IMG/VR virus record: IMGVR_UViG_3300013286_000830
Coordinates: 1-49,259 of that record
DNA: 49,259 bases
Source: a virus
Reading direction: 5' to 3' (one strand)
The notes under the pieces were generated by a model, which made no database searches, was not told where the DNA came from, and saw nothing but the letters and a program-made list of their open reading frames with translations. Position numbers and translations under genes: made by a program. Of this stretch, positions 37,466-46,211 are shown in pieces (within the stretch, counting starts at the first letter, position 1; the number at the start of each line of letters is the position of its first letter).

Positions 37466-39575
37466 GCTTGTATTTAAATGTGATTGGAAATTCTTTTGGT
37501 GCCACGATATTGGACACACCAACGATATACTTATGCTGGTCGCACCAGTTGCCCTGGCCCTTCCAGTTTTTTTCAAACGACCAATCTATATCTTGATTCA
37601 ATTGGGTTTCTTCATCGAACAAATCTGCATAATCCTTGTCAGTTCTGCCGGCAATCCCCCACTTAGGTTTCGCTAACTGTCTTGCTCTGGTTGCTGCATT
37701 ACTGGTCATGTTGCTGAAGTCCTGAGCAAAAAAAGCACCCTGTCTGTGTTCTTCTTTGTAGGGCTCGTAGTTATATGTCTGCAAAAATTTCCAAGAGAAG
37801 TCAGCATGCCAGTGCCCTTGTGCGTTTATTGCAAATTTAAATTTAGCTGTGTATTTTCCACTGCCGTATTGGTTGCCAAATTCTTGTGTGTCTAGATCAG
37901 GATCAAATTTTATTTCAGTTTGATATCCGCCTCTTGTACGCCACAGCATGCGCAACAAGGGCCAAATTTCGTTAATCAAACTGTCAGCATAGGGATTGAT
38001 GTCACTTTCTATAATTTTGTAATCAAATTGCTCATATTCCACATCGTGGTTTACCTCGTCGTCATACTTAATCCAGTAGTGCATTTTTTTGAGATTGGGC
38101 CTATTGGGGTAAGAAATTTTCCTGTCCCCTATTATCTGATCCAAGTAGATACTCATCATCTTGACACGCATGAGTGTGTGTGAACCTCCCATGCTGAAAT
38201 CCTTTGTGATCCAGTGTCCTAGATATTTTTGATAGCTGAGATTGAACTTGTCAGGATTTTGTCCTGTAATGGTTTCTGGGCCTTGCCCGAATCCAATACC
38301 AGTGCTCATGTTGCTGATATTCATGTCTCTATTGCGCCAAAGAAATGTCATGGTATCTGCATAATCTTGCCCAGTTTCCGTTGGAAAGGCCACAATCCAA
38401 TTGGTTGCGGCTTGTATGCCCACGCTGTTACCATCTCTAAAGTTTTGCTCCATTTCACTTATGGTTACACCTTTGGCCATGTGGTCCAACACTTTTTGGC
38501 TACCGGATTCACAACCATAATTGAGATACACACATCCGCTGTTTGCTAGATCTTGCATGTACTCCAGATTCATTCTGCCATCACATCTAGCATAACCAGT
38601 CCATTTGATTTGTAATCCTTTGGCAATGATACCTTTGGCAAATGCCCTTAGTTCTTTGAGATTGCCATTAACCAAACTGTCAATGAACCAAAACACTCGT
38701 GTGCCCTTGTTGTTATAGAGATATTCTACTTCGGTCAACGCATCTACGGCCATGCGCTGTCTATACTTCCAAAAGTGCGTTTCCTCACAAAAAGTGCATT
38801 TGGCTATGCATCCTCTGCTGAGCTCAGTGGTAACTCCATTGGGAATCTTGTATTCATTAAAATCAATATGATCAAAGTCAGGCATGGGAAATTTGTTTAA
38901 GTTGAGTCTTTGATCTTCTGGTTGTGTAATATACTGTTGATTGAGATGTGCAATATTTTTCTCCACTTCTTCAAGTATCCTAAGGATAGCCTCTTCGCCT
39001 TCTCCACTTACCACATAGTCATAATAGGACTCCTTAATGAAATAGCCCTTTTGCACATTTGGCCCTCCCACGGCAATTTTAACATGCGGAAGTCTGGCTT
39101 TCAATTGCTGTACCATCCATTTGGTAGGTTCTTCATTCATTTGATAGATACTAAAACCAACCAAATCAGGAGCATACTCTATGATGTCTTCAAGTGTTTG
39201 TTCAAGGAAAGGCTTGAAATGTCCATGCAGTTCTTGATAGTTATTGTCGCACCAGCGCCAAATAGTGGTAGGATCCCACAGTTTGTAAGACAATTTATTT
39301 TTGAAATTTTTATCATAATATCTATAAGCCTTGATATTGGCATCCAACACACGACTGGTGTATCCTGCCTGTTTGGCCACAGCCGACAATCTACAAAGAT
39401 TAAAGGGCGGAAATTCAGCCGCCCATTGAGGCAACAGCACCAGCATGAGTCTGGTGTGTCTGTCAGCACACTCCATTTCAACCAAAGTGGTATTTCTTTG
39501 CTCTACTGGCTTGGCATACTGAGCTATGGCCTGCAGCGTGTTGAGATGTTTGTCATCGCCTGTTTGATAGGTCAT
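37452..39575 (-). CDS. B12-binding-domain radical SAM enzyme
   Basis: 707 residues. Residues 40-205 form a cobalamin-binding-type Rossmann domain (PPFNLCRLSAVAKQAGYTSR, DLVGFSIYQMN, VKIAVGGPN, YDYVVSGEGEEAI) but lack the DxHxxG histidine that binds cobalt in base-off form. The radical SAM core starts with RGCIAKCTFC (Cys256, Cys260, Cys263, the 4Fe-4S ligands), then IKWTGYARCDGRMN and YLNYGCESGSQ. After about residue 480 there is a long C-terminal region of unknown role. Class B members methylate or rearrange unactivated carbons; the reaction here cannot be read from sequence. It ends ...HELQ, with the next gene's ATG in the same letters. Part of the glycan-type cluster. Confidence 0.87.
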   Translation of the reverse strand: MTYQTGDDKHLNTLQAIAQYAKPVEQRNTTLVEMECADRHTRLMLVLLPQWAAEFPPFNLCRLSAVAKQAGYTSRVLDANIKAYRYYDKNFKNKLSYKLWDPTTIWRWCDNNYQELHGHFKPFLEQTLEDIIEYAPDLVGFSIYQMNEEPTKWMVQQLKARLPHVKIAVGGPNVQKGYFIKESYYDYVVSGEGEEAILRILEEVEKNIAHLNQQYITQPEDQRLNLNKFPMPDFDHIDFNEYKIPNGVTTELSRGCIAKCTFCEETHFWKYRQRMAVDALTEVEYLYNNKGTRVFWFIDSLVNGNLKELRAFAKGIIAKGLQIKWTGYARCDGRMNLEYMQDLANSGCVYLNYGCESGSQKVLDHMAKGVTISEMEQNFRDGNSVGIQAATNWIVAFPTETGQDYADTMTFLWRNRDMNISNMSTGIGFGQGPETITGQNPDKFNLSYQKYLGHWITKDFSMGGSHTLMRVKMMSIYLDQIIGDRKISYPNRPNLKKMHYWIKYDDEVNHDVEYEQFDYKIIESDINPYADSLINEIWPLLRMLWRTRGGYQTEIKFDPDLDTQEFGNQYGSGKYTAKFKFAINAQGHWHADFSWKFLQTYNYEPYKEEHRQGAFFAQDFSNMTSNAATRARQLAKPKWGIAGRTDKDYADLFDEETQLNQDIDWSFEKNWKGQGNWCDQHKYIVGVSNIVAPKEFPITFKYKHELQ

Positions 39576-40747
39576 TAGATTTCCGACACAAAGGTTTTTT
39601 TTCTCATGAGTGTTTGAAAATTGTGTTCGCAGATTTCTCTAGCATGTTGTATGAACTCAAACAATTCATTTTCCTGCAAATCACAAAGTCTCCTGATCTC
39701 TTTGACTATCATCAACATTCTTTTACCGTCATTTGTTTCCAAATCATAACTTTCATCTATTATGGGAGAAAAAGTTTTATAACCCATGGCCTTGTAAATT
39801 TCCAAACTACGCGGAACGCTCACAAGTAGAAAAGGATGGCGCATAGCAATTGGCTTAAACGCTTTCTCACTTAGAAATCTAGCAGAGTCATACCAATCTT
39901 TTGTAAAAAAAGTAGTTTCGGAAATCACACTAAAATAACTATTTTCATAGAATATATTTGTATCAGCAGTGGCTTCTGCGCGATTTATGTAAAGTTGATC
40001 AGTGTCCAAATACATGGGTGGTAAATTTGTTACACTGGAATATTGTGTAAGTAAATCAATAATATCGGGCTGATTTCTAAAACAATGCATTAGTTCAGGC
40101 CATCTAGTGTGCCATACATCATTAGTATCACATGGCCCAAAGCTAACATGACCTTTATCTAATAACTCGCGACCATGCAGTAGAGTGATTAGGAAAGGCC
40201 GATGCAATCTCCATCGTCTGTTTAGGCTTAGGTATTTTTTGGGATAATCTTTAATTGTAAGTGTTTTAGGTAGGTTTTTTTTATATACATAATTCACGGA
40301 GTTTTGAAGATCAGATTCAAACAGTCTGTACCAAAAAATAAGTATTGCCTGTTGCGATAACCGCTGTGCCAGTTGTCTACTGTATGTACCAGCATCATGC
40401 ATATTGGTCAGTAGTATAATTTGTGATGCTGGTATTCCTGCTTTAATGACAATGTGGAGATAGATAGAATCTATAGACTTGACAAATGGTTCCAATGCAT
40501 TGTCCAAAACTAGGAAAAGTTTCTTTTCAAGGATTAGTTGCAAACTATCTTCGTCTATGAGATCAAGTATGTCATACAGTTTAAAACTGTGCTGACATGA
40601 GAACATACAATACCAACCTCGTAATTCTATATAGGTAGCGTCTTGCAACATGCAAATCGCCGCAGTGGAAATGCTTGACCATTCTAATCTAGGGTTATTA
40701 GGATCATAGCTGTTGATAACAGGAAACAACTTGTTGACTATTTTCAT
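39575..40747 (-). CDS. glycosyltransferase-like protein, paralogue B
   Basis: 390 residues. Same plan as paralogue C: YLSLNRRWRLHRPFLITLL at about 172-190, and FLSEKAFKPIAMRHPFLLVS followed by LEIYKAMGYKTFSPIIDESYD at about 290-335. The LSEKAFKPI segment is the part shared by fucosyltransferase-like proteins. The N-terminal half diverges from the other two copies, in keeping with different acceptors. It starts with an ATGA overlap with the SGNH-like paralogue B and its stop overlaps the next ATG by one base (TAATG), so all three are coupled. Function inferred from motif and context. Confidence 0.75.
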   Translation of the reverse strand: MKIVNKLFPVINSYDPNNPRLEWSSISTAAICMLQDATYIELRGWYCMFSCQHSFKLYDILDLIDEDSLQLILEKKLFLVLDNALEPFVKSIDSIYLHIVIKAGIPASQIILLTNMHDAGTYSRQLAQRLSQQAILIFWYRLFESDLQNSVNYVYKKNLPKTLTIKDYPKKYLSLNRRWRLHRPFLITLLHGRELLDKGHVSFGPCDTNDVWHTRWPELMHCFRNQPDIIDLLTQYSSVTNLPPMYLDTDQLYINRAEATADTNIFYENSYFSVISETTFFTKDWYDSARFLSEKAFKPIAMRHPFLLVSVPRSLEIYKAMGYKTFSPIIDESYDLETNDGKRMLMIVKEIRRLCDLQENELFEFIQHAREICEHNFQTLMRKKTFVSEI

Positions 40748-41496
40748 ATGCGATTGTTATTGACTCTGAACAGCATGTCATCGAATTCTACTATAGCTTC
40801 CATGATCTCTTGTTCATGTTCCAAAAACTGCATGGTGTGATTGGACCAAACTGTTTTAGGAAATAGTTTTTGCAAATAACCAAAATGCTGTATTGGGCTT
40901 GGATGGTAGTCAGCTGACTGATGTCCTTTTTTTGTTATGGGATGTTGAGGCCACTTGCCATTCATGCCTAATGTCAAAAGATCTGGCAAGATACTGTCAA
41001 ATGTTGATTTATAAGTTGCACAAATCATGCGATATTTCATTTGACTTATGTTGTCTGTACTAGTGATCGTGAAAGGGCTCATGTTCAACATGTAATAATC
41101 ACATGACTTGGTTTGTAGATATTGCTTGATCAAGGTAATGAGATTGATGTCTCTCAAAAGATATCCTACCTCATCAGCAAAATCCGTTACAAATTTATCA
41201 TCATAGAATCCCTGTGTGTATATGTTGCCCGGAGTCAACCAATTGCCTTTCACATGCCGATCCTCTCTAGCTACAGAGCTCCACATGATCATGATCAAAT
41301 CGCCATCTGTGAAATTGTGTTTCAAGTCCGCTTCAGTAACTTGACAACTGATAAAAAGATTGCCGCCACCCGACTGTGCATAGTTATGATACTCAGGAAT
41401 TTCTTGTGCTATGATATCAGCCCAAGTGGGCCATCCATATGATGTCATACTGCAACCAAAGGCAAAGAATCTTTTGTACTTTGCAAAGTCAAGCAT
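40744..41496 (-). CDS. SGNH-hydrolase-like protein, paralogue B
   Basis: 250 residues, no signal peptide. Blocks: FAFGCSMTSYGWPTWADIIA (about 11-30, Ser in GCS), NYAQSGGGN (Gly-Asn oxyanion block), MIMWSSVAREDRH, and DYHPSPIQHFGYL near 200 (Asp-His pair). Close in sequence to paralogue C (GCSxTxYxWPTWADIIA is nearly identical), so the two come from one duplication. Its ATG overlaps the preceding glycosyltransferase-like gene by eight bases and its stop overlaps the next by four. Probably an ester hydrolase or acyltransferase acting on the cluster's product. Confidence 0.78.
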   Translation of the reverse strand: MLDFAKYKRFFAFGCSMTSYGWPTWADIIAQEIPEYHNYAQSGGGNLFISCQVTEADLKHNFTDGDLIMIMWSSVAREDRHVKGNWLTPGNIYTQGFYDDKFVTDFADEVGYLLRDINLITLIKQYLQTKSCDYYMLNMSPFTITSTDNISQMKYRMICATYKSTFDSILPDLLTLGMNGKWPQHPITKKGHQSADYHPSPIQHFGYLQKLFPKTVWSNHTMQFLEHEQEIMEAIVEFDDMLFRVNNNRI

Positions 41497-42778
41497 TTAA
41501 ATACTCCTCAGAGCAGGTCATGATGTCGCGTAAGCCTGTGTGATAGAAATTGATTTTTCTACACAAGTAAAAATTGTGCATGATAGTGGGCATGCTGTTC
41601 TTTATTCTTCTAATCTTTTCTTCTTTAGATAATTGTATCCAGCTTACCAATTCACTGTATGTGGCATAGAATCTTTCAATGTCGTTCTCGATGTCATTGT
41701 AATAGGGATTTATACTGCAATAATCGATCCTGAATCCCAGTTGTTCCAAGGCTCTTAGGGTATGAGCAGATGCCAGCAGTATCATGGGATGACCATAAGC
41801 TAGGCATTTGAATATTTTTTCTGTGATAAACACTACATTTTCTTTATTGCTTTGAAATTTGGTTTCGGACACAAAACTTAATAGAGAGTTTTTGAACACA
41901 CTTTCATGCACGGTGTTGGCAGCATTTATCTGTGCCCAATCGCCGTCCACATGTCTAGGAAAATGCTGTCTCATATAGTTGTCAAAATCTGATATCAAGT
42001 AATTAGCGCATGCTCTGGTAGTTTTATCATTTATCAAACTTAAAATTTCAAGTGGATCCGCTTGGCCGCAGTTTAGTTCGTTGCAACTCACCATTCCCGA
42101 ATCCAATAGTTGGTCTCTGGCCAGCATGTACAAGTGTGCCAATCTGTGCGGTCTTGACACCCTATTGAGACTGTTGAATGCGGTAACTTCTGGATTAGCA
42201 AGGGATTGATTAATGATTGGATCTGCTGGAAATACATCTTTATGAAAAAAGATACGATCAAAGTGTATCATGTGTTTAACTGAAAACAGTTTGGGACTGC
42301 CCGACTCTATAAGCCAGGCACCGTATTGCTCTTGTATTTTGTAGTTTCCTTGCACTATCAGAACTGAGTCCACCGGAAGGCCTAAGTCTTGCATGGCTCT
42401 AGTGGTTTCTGCAAATGCATTTTTATTATTGTATATAAAGCCACCACCCTCTCTATCTGCTGCTATCACCAGTCTAAGTTTTTTACATCTTGCTAAATCC
42501 AGTACATGGATTGGAATTTCTCTCAGTACATGATTGCGAGGCAAGCTGGAAGAAAAATCTATGCCAGTCCACCATATAGGATCACCATTTACTTCTATGA
42601 AATAGCATCCTGACTCTGTGAGATTATCCAAAGTATCTATCTTTATTCCAGCTAGTACCAATTGTTTTTTTAAATTTGTACCTTCTGGTATCAGCCAAAA
42701 AGATTCACCATTGGGTCCAGTTTTAAGGTGGGACATATTGGCTTCGTTTATATTGGCGTTGTCAAAATAGCATTTCAT
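41489..42778 (-). CDS. glycosyltransferase-like protein, paralogue A
   Basis: 429 residues, the longest of the three copies. Shared motifs: NSLNRVSRPHRLAHLYMLAR (about 201-220), and FITEKIFKCLAYGHPMILL, then LRALEQLGFRIDYCSINPYY at about 320-360. The end differs from paralogues B and C in lacking the YKTF...ESYD segment. The first 150 residues look like a separate alpha/beta domain (KLRLVIAADREGGGFIYNN). ATGA overlap with the radical SAM gene upstream. Glycosyl transfer is inferred; it could also be an inactive binding version. Confidence 0.7.
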   Translation of the reverse strand: MKCYFDNANINEANMSHLKTGPNGESFWLIPEGTNLKKQLVLAGIKIDTLDNLTESGCYFIEVNGDPIWWTGIDFSSSLPRNHVLREIPIHVLDLARCKKLRLVIAADREGGGFIYNNKNAFAETTRAMQDLGLPVDSVLIVQGNYKIQEQYGAWLIESGSPKLFSVKHMIHFDRIFFHKDVFPADPIINQSLANPEVTAFNSLNRVSRPHRLAHLYMLARDQLLDSGMVSCNELNCGQADPLEILSLINDKTTRACANYLISDFDNYMRQHFPRHVDGDWAQINAANTVHESVFKNSLLSFVSETKFQSNKENVVFITEKIFKCLAYGHPMILLASAHTLRALEQLGFRIDYCSINPYYNDIENDIERFYATYSELVSWIQLSKEEKIRRIKNSMPTIMHNFYLCRKINFYHTGLRDIMTCSEEYLNA

Positions 42779-43935
42779 GGTATCAATTGTTTTAGTTCGG
42801 GAAAAACTTCCGTAAATTTTCTATGGCGCAAGGTGTCATACTGATTTGTCTTGGCAACAAATTTTGCATGAAGATCAGCATCAAATTGTGAATTTTCTAG
42901 ATTGGTTATCATGCTGTTGATGCTGTCTTGATATCTAGCGGGCCATGTGGTTTGCCGTAAGTCATCCAGTATTTGTTTTTTCATGTGATTGGGTAACACC
43001 TGCATGCTATAGTAGTCGGGATTAATTATATTATAGCAACTGAATGTAAATTTAGCATCCAGTAATTCTATCAAAGTGTCTAAAAAAGATTTTACTGTGG
43101 CAATGTTGAACACCGAAATCACGCTGCTCACGCCCAGTATCACATTGGGCACCTGGGTCTTAATCGTTTTAATATTTTTTTCTATTACTGTCCAATCTGT
43201 GCCTTCACGAATGTACTCGGCTCTTCCACCCCAACTGTCCAAACTTGCAAACACGGTCACATTTTTGAACTGTGTCCAGTAGTCCAGCACTGATGTTTGC
43301 TTGTAGTTTAGCTTGCTGAGATTGGTATTGTATCGCAATTTAACATCAGTCTTGCCTATAGATATAAGATGATCGAGTATTTGGTAATGCTGTTCAGTCA
43401 GCAAGGGCTCGCCACCGGCAAAATATATCTCTTTCATGTTTTTGAAATGCGGCATGAATTCATTGTACAACTTGTCGTTGCTTTCACCACCAGCATATAT
43501 AAAGATTTCTTTCTTGCCATCTTCTTTTGCCCAGCTTGAGCTGTAGGTGCTAGAACAGGTACGACACTTAAAATTACAAATGTTGCTCCACCTTACATCA
43601 AAGTAGTGAAGATTCATGTAATCCAGAGATCCATCAGGATTGGTATCCTTGGCGTAAGGCAAAAATTCAGCAAACTGTTGATTAACAGAAGTTCTGTAAC
43701 TTGCACTGCCTTGATCCTCTGATCTATAACATGCGGAACACTGCGTGGCTCGTTGGCCTGACAGCATGTCAGTGCGGAGTTGTTTGTAAGTAGAGCTGTT
43801 CCATATTTCCTTGATGCTGTTTTTTTGCGTATTACCCATGTGCTGATGATGCTCGGCTATACAGCAGGGTAACACACTGCCATCAGCATTGGCATACATG
43901 TGTATCCAAGGCAGTATGCAAAAGGTTTCAGAGGT
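42775..43935 (-). CDS. radical SAM enzyme with N-terminal twitch-like domain (B)
   Basis: 386 residues from the ATG at 43935, eight bases inside the upstream gene; an in-frame start at 44037 lies in coding sequence of that gene and is less likely. Residues 1-80 carry a Cys pattern (FCILPWIHMYANADGSVLPC with Cys7, Cys25, Cys26; QCSACYRSE with Cys67, Cys70) like the auxiliary-cluster (twitch/SPASM-type) region, here ahead of the core. The core has SNICNFKCRTCSS (Cys121, Cys125, Cys128) and IYFAGGEPLL (SAM-binding GGE). Relatives modify peptides or small molecules. It is a paralogue of the enzyme at 44838-46208 (both have the GGEPLL and SxDxWGxxAEYIR motifs). Substrate unknown. Confidence 0.85.
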   Translation of the reverse strand, partial: TSETFCILPWIHMYANADGSVLPCCIAEHHQHMGNTQKNSIKEIWNSSTYKQLRTDMLSGQRATQCSACYRSEDQGSASYRTSVNQQFAEFLPYAKDTNPDGSLDYMNLHYFDVRWSNICNFKCRTCSSTYSSSWAKEDGKKEIFIYAGGESNDKLYNEFMPHFKNMKEIYFAGGEPLLTEQHYQILDHLISIGKTDVKLRYNTNLSKLNYKQTSVLDYWTQFKNVTVFASLDSWGGRAEYIREGTDWTVIEKNIKTIKTQVPNVILGVSSVISVFNIATVKSFLDTLIELLDAKFTFSCYNIINPDYYSMQVLPNHMKKQILDDLRQTTWPARYQDSINSMITNLENSQFDADLHAKFVAKTNQYDTLRHRKFTEVFPELKQLIP

Positions 43936-44851
43936 CATTGCGCCACCCTGCTGATCTACATAAGTATTGCGCCCACAACAGGTGACCATATTGATTGGGA
44001 TGGTTGTTGTGTAACGCATTGGTTTTGATAAAGTCATTGCACTCGTTGATTATATTCAATTGTGAGTTGGCATAACCAATATCAACTGCAACATTATATT
44101 CTTCTTGAAACCTCGCAAACCAGCCTATGGAATAGAAATCAGGCATTTCTACATTGCGGCTTAATACTTTTCCTGAATATTGAATCCAACTGGTTTCCTC
44201 GATTTTGAATGCATAATTTCTTTTTGGTGTAACTGTTCGACAAAAGTTTTTCCACAATGTGGCATCCATATTCAAATTAAATTTTTGTAATGTGTTATGA
44301 TAGATATCAAAAAATATCTCGTCGTAGGATCTCAGCCAGTCTTGTATTTCATACTGCTGGTTACGGTTATACAATGCACTAAGGGGATGGCCCGTATCTT
44401 CAATAATATTTGATATTGCCATCTCTCTACCAGGCTCAGTCATTTGAACACTTACATATATCTTGTCATAATCAAAGGTGCTGGCATGAGATAGCATTCT
44501 TTCTAATTCTGAAAACATATACATGTTGCAGTTTCCTGGTACTGCATACTGATAGAGATCTGCATCCAACATCAAGGCCATCCTTGATCCCAATCCTAGG
44601 CTCAGTTGGGTCAGCAAACTGTATTGGTTTAAGGCTGTGGCAATATTTGGAAGTGTTTCGCCGTAGGCCCAGCTTTCTCCTACAACAATCAACAGTGTTT
44701 TTTTGTTTCGTTTTACAAAGATTTCTGAAAACTTTACAGGTGTCTCGATCCAGTTGGGTTTTTTATTGATATCATTTAGCCATATAGTTGCATCCGTCCA
44801 CAGTTCAAGGCCTATGTTAGGCAAATATGTATCAAATTTATACCAATTCAT
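43928..44851 (-). CDS. SGNH-hydrolase-like protein, paralogue A
   Basis: 307 residues from the ATG at 44851, which lies 14 bases inside the radical SAM gene; a longer open frame to 44974 is not needed. Blocks: LLIVVGESWAYGETLP (Ser in GES), YAVPGNCN (Gly-Asn block), KIYVSVQMTEPGRE, and HPNQYGHLLWAQYL at the C-terminus (His). More divergent than B and C and with an extra N-terminal 55 residues, but the same fold plan. The shared 14-base overlap with a radical SAM gene, with CATGAATT at the junction as in paralogue C, points to an old duplicated pair. Likely an esterase or acyltransferase; substrate unknown. Confidence 0.72.
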   Translation of the reverse strand: MNWYKFDTYLPNIGLELWTDATIWLNDINKKPNWIETPVKFSEIFVKRNKKTLLIVVGESWAYGETLPNIATALNQYSLLTQLSLGLGSRMALMLDADLYQYAVPGNCNMYMFSELERMLSHASTFDYDKIYVSVQMTEPGREMAISNIIEDTGHPLSALYNRNQQYEIQDWLRSYDEIFFDIYHNTLQKFNLNMDATLWKNFCRTVTPKRNYAFKIEETSWIQYSGKVLSRNVEMPDFYSIGWFARFQEEYNVAVDIGYANSQLNIINECNDFIKTNALHNNHPNQYGHLLWAQYLCRSAGWRNDL

Positions 44852-46208
44852 GGCATTCCTTATAGAACTTTTCCAGCTCAGGAAATGTTGAGACGAAGTT
44901 GATATTTTTTCGTTTATCATATTCCTTGAACCATAGATAAAAATCTCTACGGCCTTCCTGTAATTTTTGATCACTGTAGTTTGTGGTTTCCATGTACCTA
45001 ACTATGCGGCTGAATTTATCATGTTCCATTTGACTAAATTTAGTGTTGTTTAAATCATCAACATTGTCCGATATGAATTGCATGTGAGAATGCATATATG
45101 GCATAAATTCTTCCTTGGGCAGTATGTTAATATCGTATTGTAAAGGTTCCTTTAAATGTGGCACATCAAATCTTACTCGTTGCCATTTTGTTTGATTGTG
45201 ACTGTTGTATTTTAGTCTCCATTCCAATATCTTGGCAAGTAGTAGATGGAAATTAGTCACAGTGAGTGCATTGAAGGTAACCATAAATGTAAGGGGTTGA
45301 TTTGTCTTGGTCAAATAGGTGTCAAAGTTGCGCTCCCATACCTCAAGATTCAAACCATATCTTATGTATTCAGCAGCGGAACCCCAAGTATCCATGCTGG
45401 TAAAAATTTTGAATGCCCTGATCTTTTTACTGGCCAACAAACTGTTTACCCTTTCTACCAATCTGTCTATCAATACGGGTTTGACTCCGAGATTGCTGTT
45501 GATATTCAATTCTAGGTTTGGCAACGGATTGATTTCAAGATCCTCCAACAGACGCCATGTGCTGGCCTGTAGCAAAGGCTCACCGCCTGTGACGCGCAAA
45601 ATGTTAAGTGTCTTGCTGACATCTGGCCACCACTGCCACCAGGCTTTAACATATGGATTATTTTCTTCTTCGTAGAGAACAAGATCATCCACTCCAAATC
45701 CATGGTTCTTTACGGGATAAGCCCCATGGGTTTTTATTTCTTTGTAGTAACTGCTGCTGGCTTTGGGATGGCAGTAGCCACATTTGAAATTGCATTCATT
45801 GCCAAAGCTGACTTCTATATACTCAGGATTAACATTGTAATCCGGTCCTTCCAGTTCTATTTGTTGCAAACGTTTAGGGTTATATATACTAGCATTTCGC
45901 TCTTGGCGATCGCTGATGTAGTCTGGACCCATGGCTTCTATGTTCCAACAATATGCACAACCTGTTGGTTGGCCACCATTCAACATTTCAAGCCTTTGTA
46001 ATTTTTTCTCCTTGGTGTTGTGTAGCGCACTGGGATTTATGCGTATTTCGTCTAGGGGTATCTTGTGTGGTGCTGGATGATAGCAACTGTGGGTTTCCCC
46101 TGACTGGAGATAAATGGTAGTATGATGCCATTTTGCCAGACAAAATGTGGAACTGATCCTATCAGTTATGTCTTGAATCTGTATTATCTTGTTTTTGTCT
46201 TGCATCAC
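44838..46208 (-). CDS. radical SAM enzyme with auxiliary cysteines (A)
   Basis: 456 residues. Core motif FGNECNFKCGYCHPKAS gives Cys139, Cys143 and Cys146 as 4Fe-4S ligands; VTGGEPLL follows as the SAM-binding GGE. Before the core, Cys23, Cys42 and the CxxC at 84-87 (PTGCAYCWNIE) mirror the auxiliary-cluster region of enzyme B. FTSMDTWGSAAEYIR matches FASLDSWGGRAEYIR in B, so the two are paralogues. The C-terminus ...CHELV carries the ATG of the next gene in a 14-base overlap. Starts three bases after the preceding gene. Likely carries out a radical modification of a peptide, sugar or lipid; the target is not shown. Confidence 0.85.
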   Translation of the reverse strand: MMQDKNKIIQIQDITDRISSTFCLAKWHHTTIYLQSGETHSCYHPAPHKIPLDEIRINPSALHNTKEKKLQRLEMLNGGQPTGCAYCWNIEAMGPDYISDRQERNASIYNPKRLQQIELEGPDYNVNPEYIEVSFGNECNFKCGYCHPKASSSYYKEIKTHGAYPVKNHGFGVDDLVLYEEENNPYVKAWWQWWPDVSKTLNILRVTGGEPLLQASTWRLLEDLEINPLPNLELNINSNLGVKPVLIDRLVERVNSLLASKKIRAFKIFTSMDTWGSAAEYIRYGLNLEVWERNFDTYLTKTNQPLTFMVTFNALTVTNFHLLLAKILEWRLKYNSHNQTKWQRVRFDVPHLKEPLQYDINILPKEEFMPYMHSHMQFISDNVDDLNNTKFSQMEHDKFSRIVRYMETTNYSDQKLQEGRRDFYLWFKEYDKRKNINFVSTFPELEKFYKECHELV

Positions 46209-46211
46209 AGA

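Noticed and set aside
37466-37576. N-terminal extension of SGNH-like paralogue C
   Set aside because: It lies inside the radical SAM gene, is unlike the other copies, and the ATG at 37465 matches the junction seen at 44851.
43936-44037. N-terminal extension of radical SAM enzyme B
   Set aside because: It overlaps the SGNH-like gene in another frame; the ATG at 43935 leads directly into the first conserved Cys motif.
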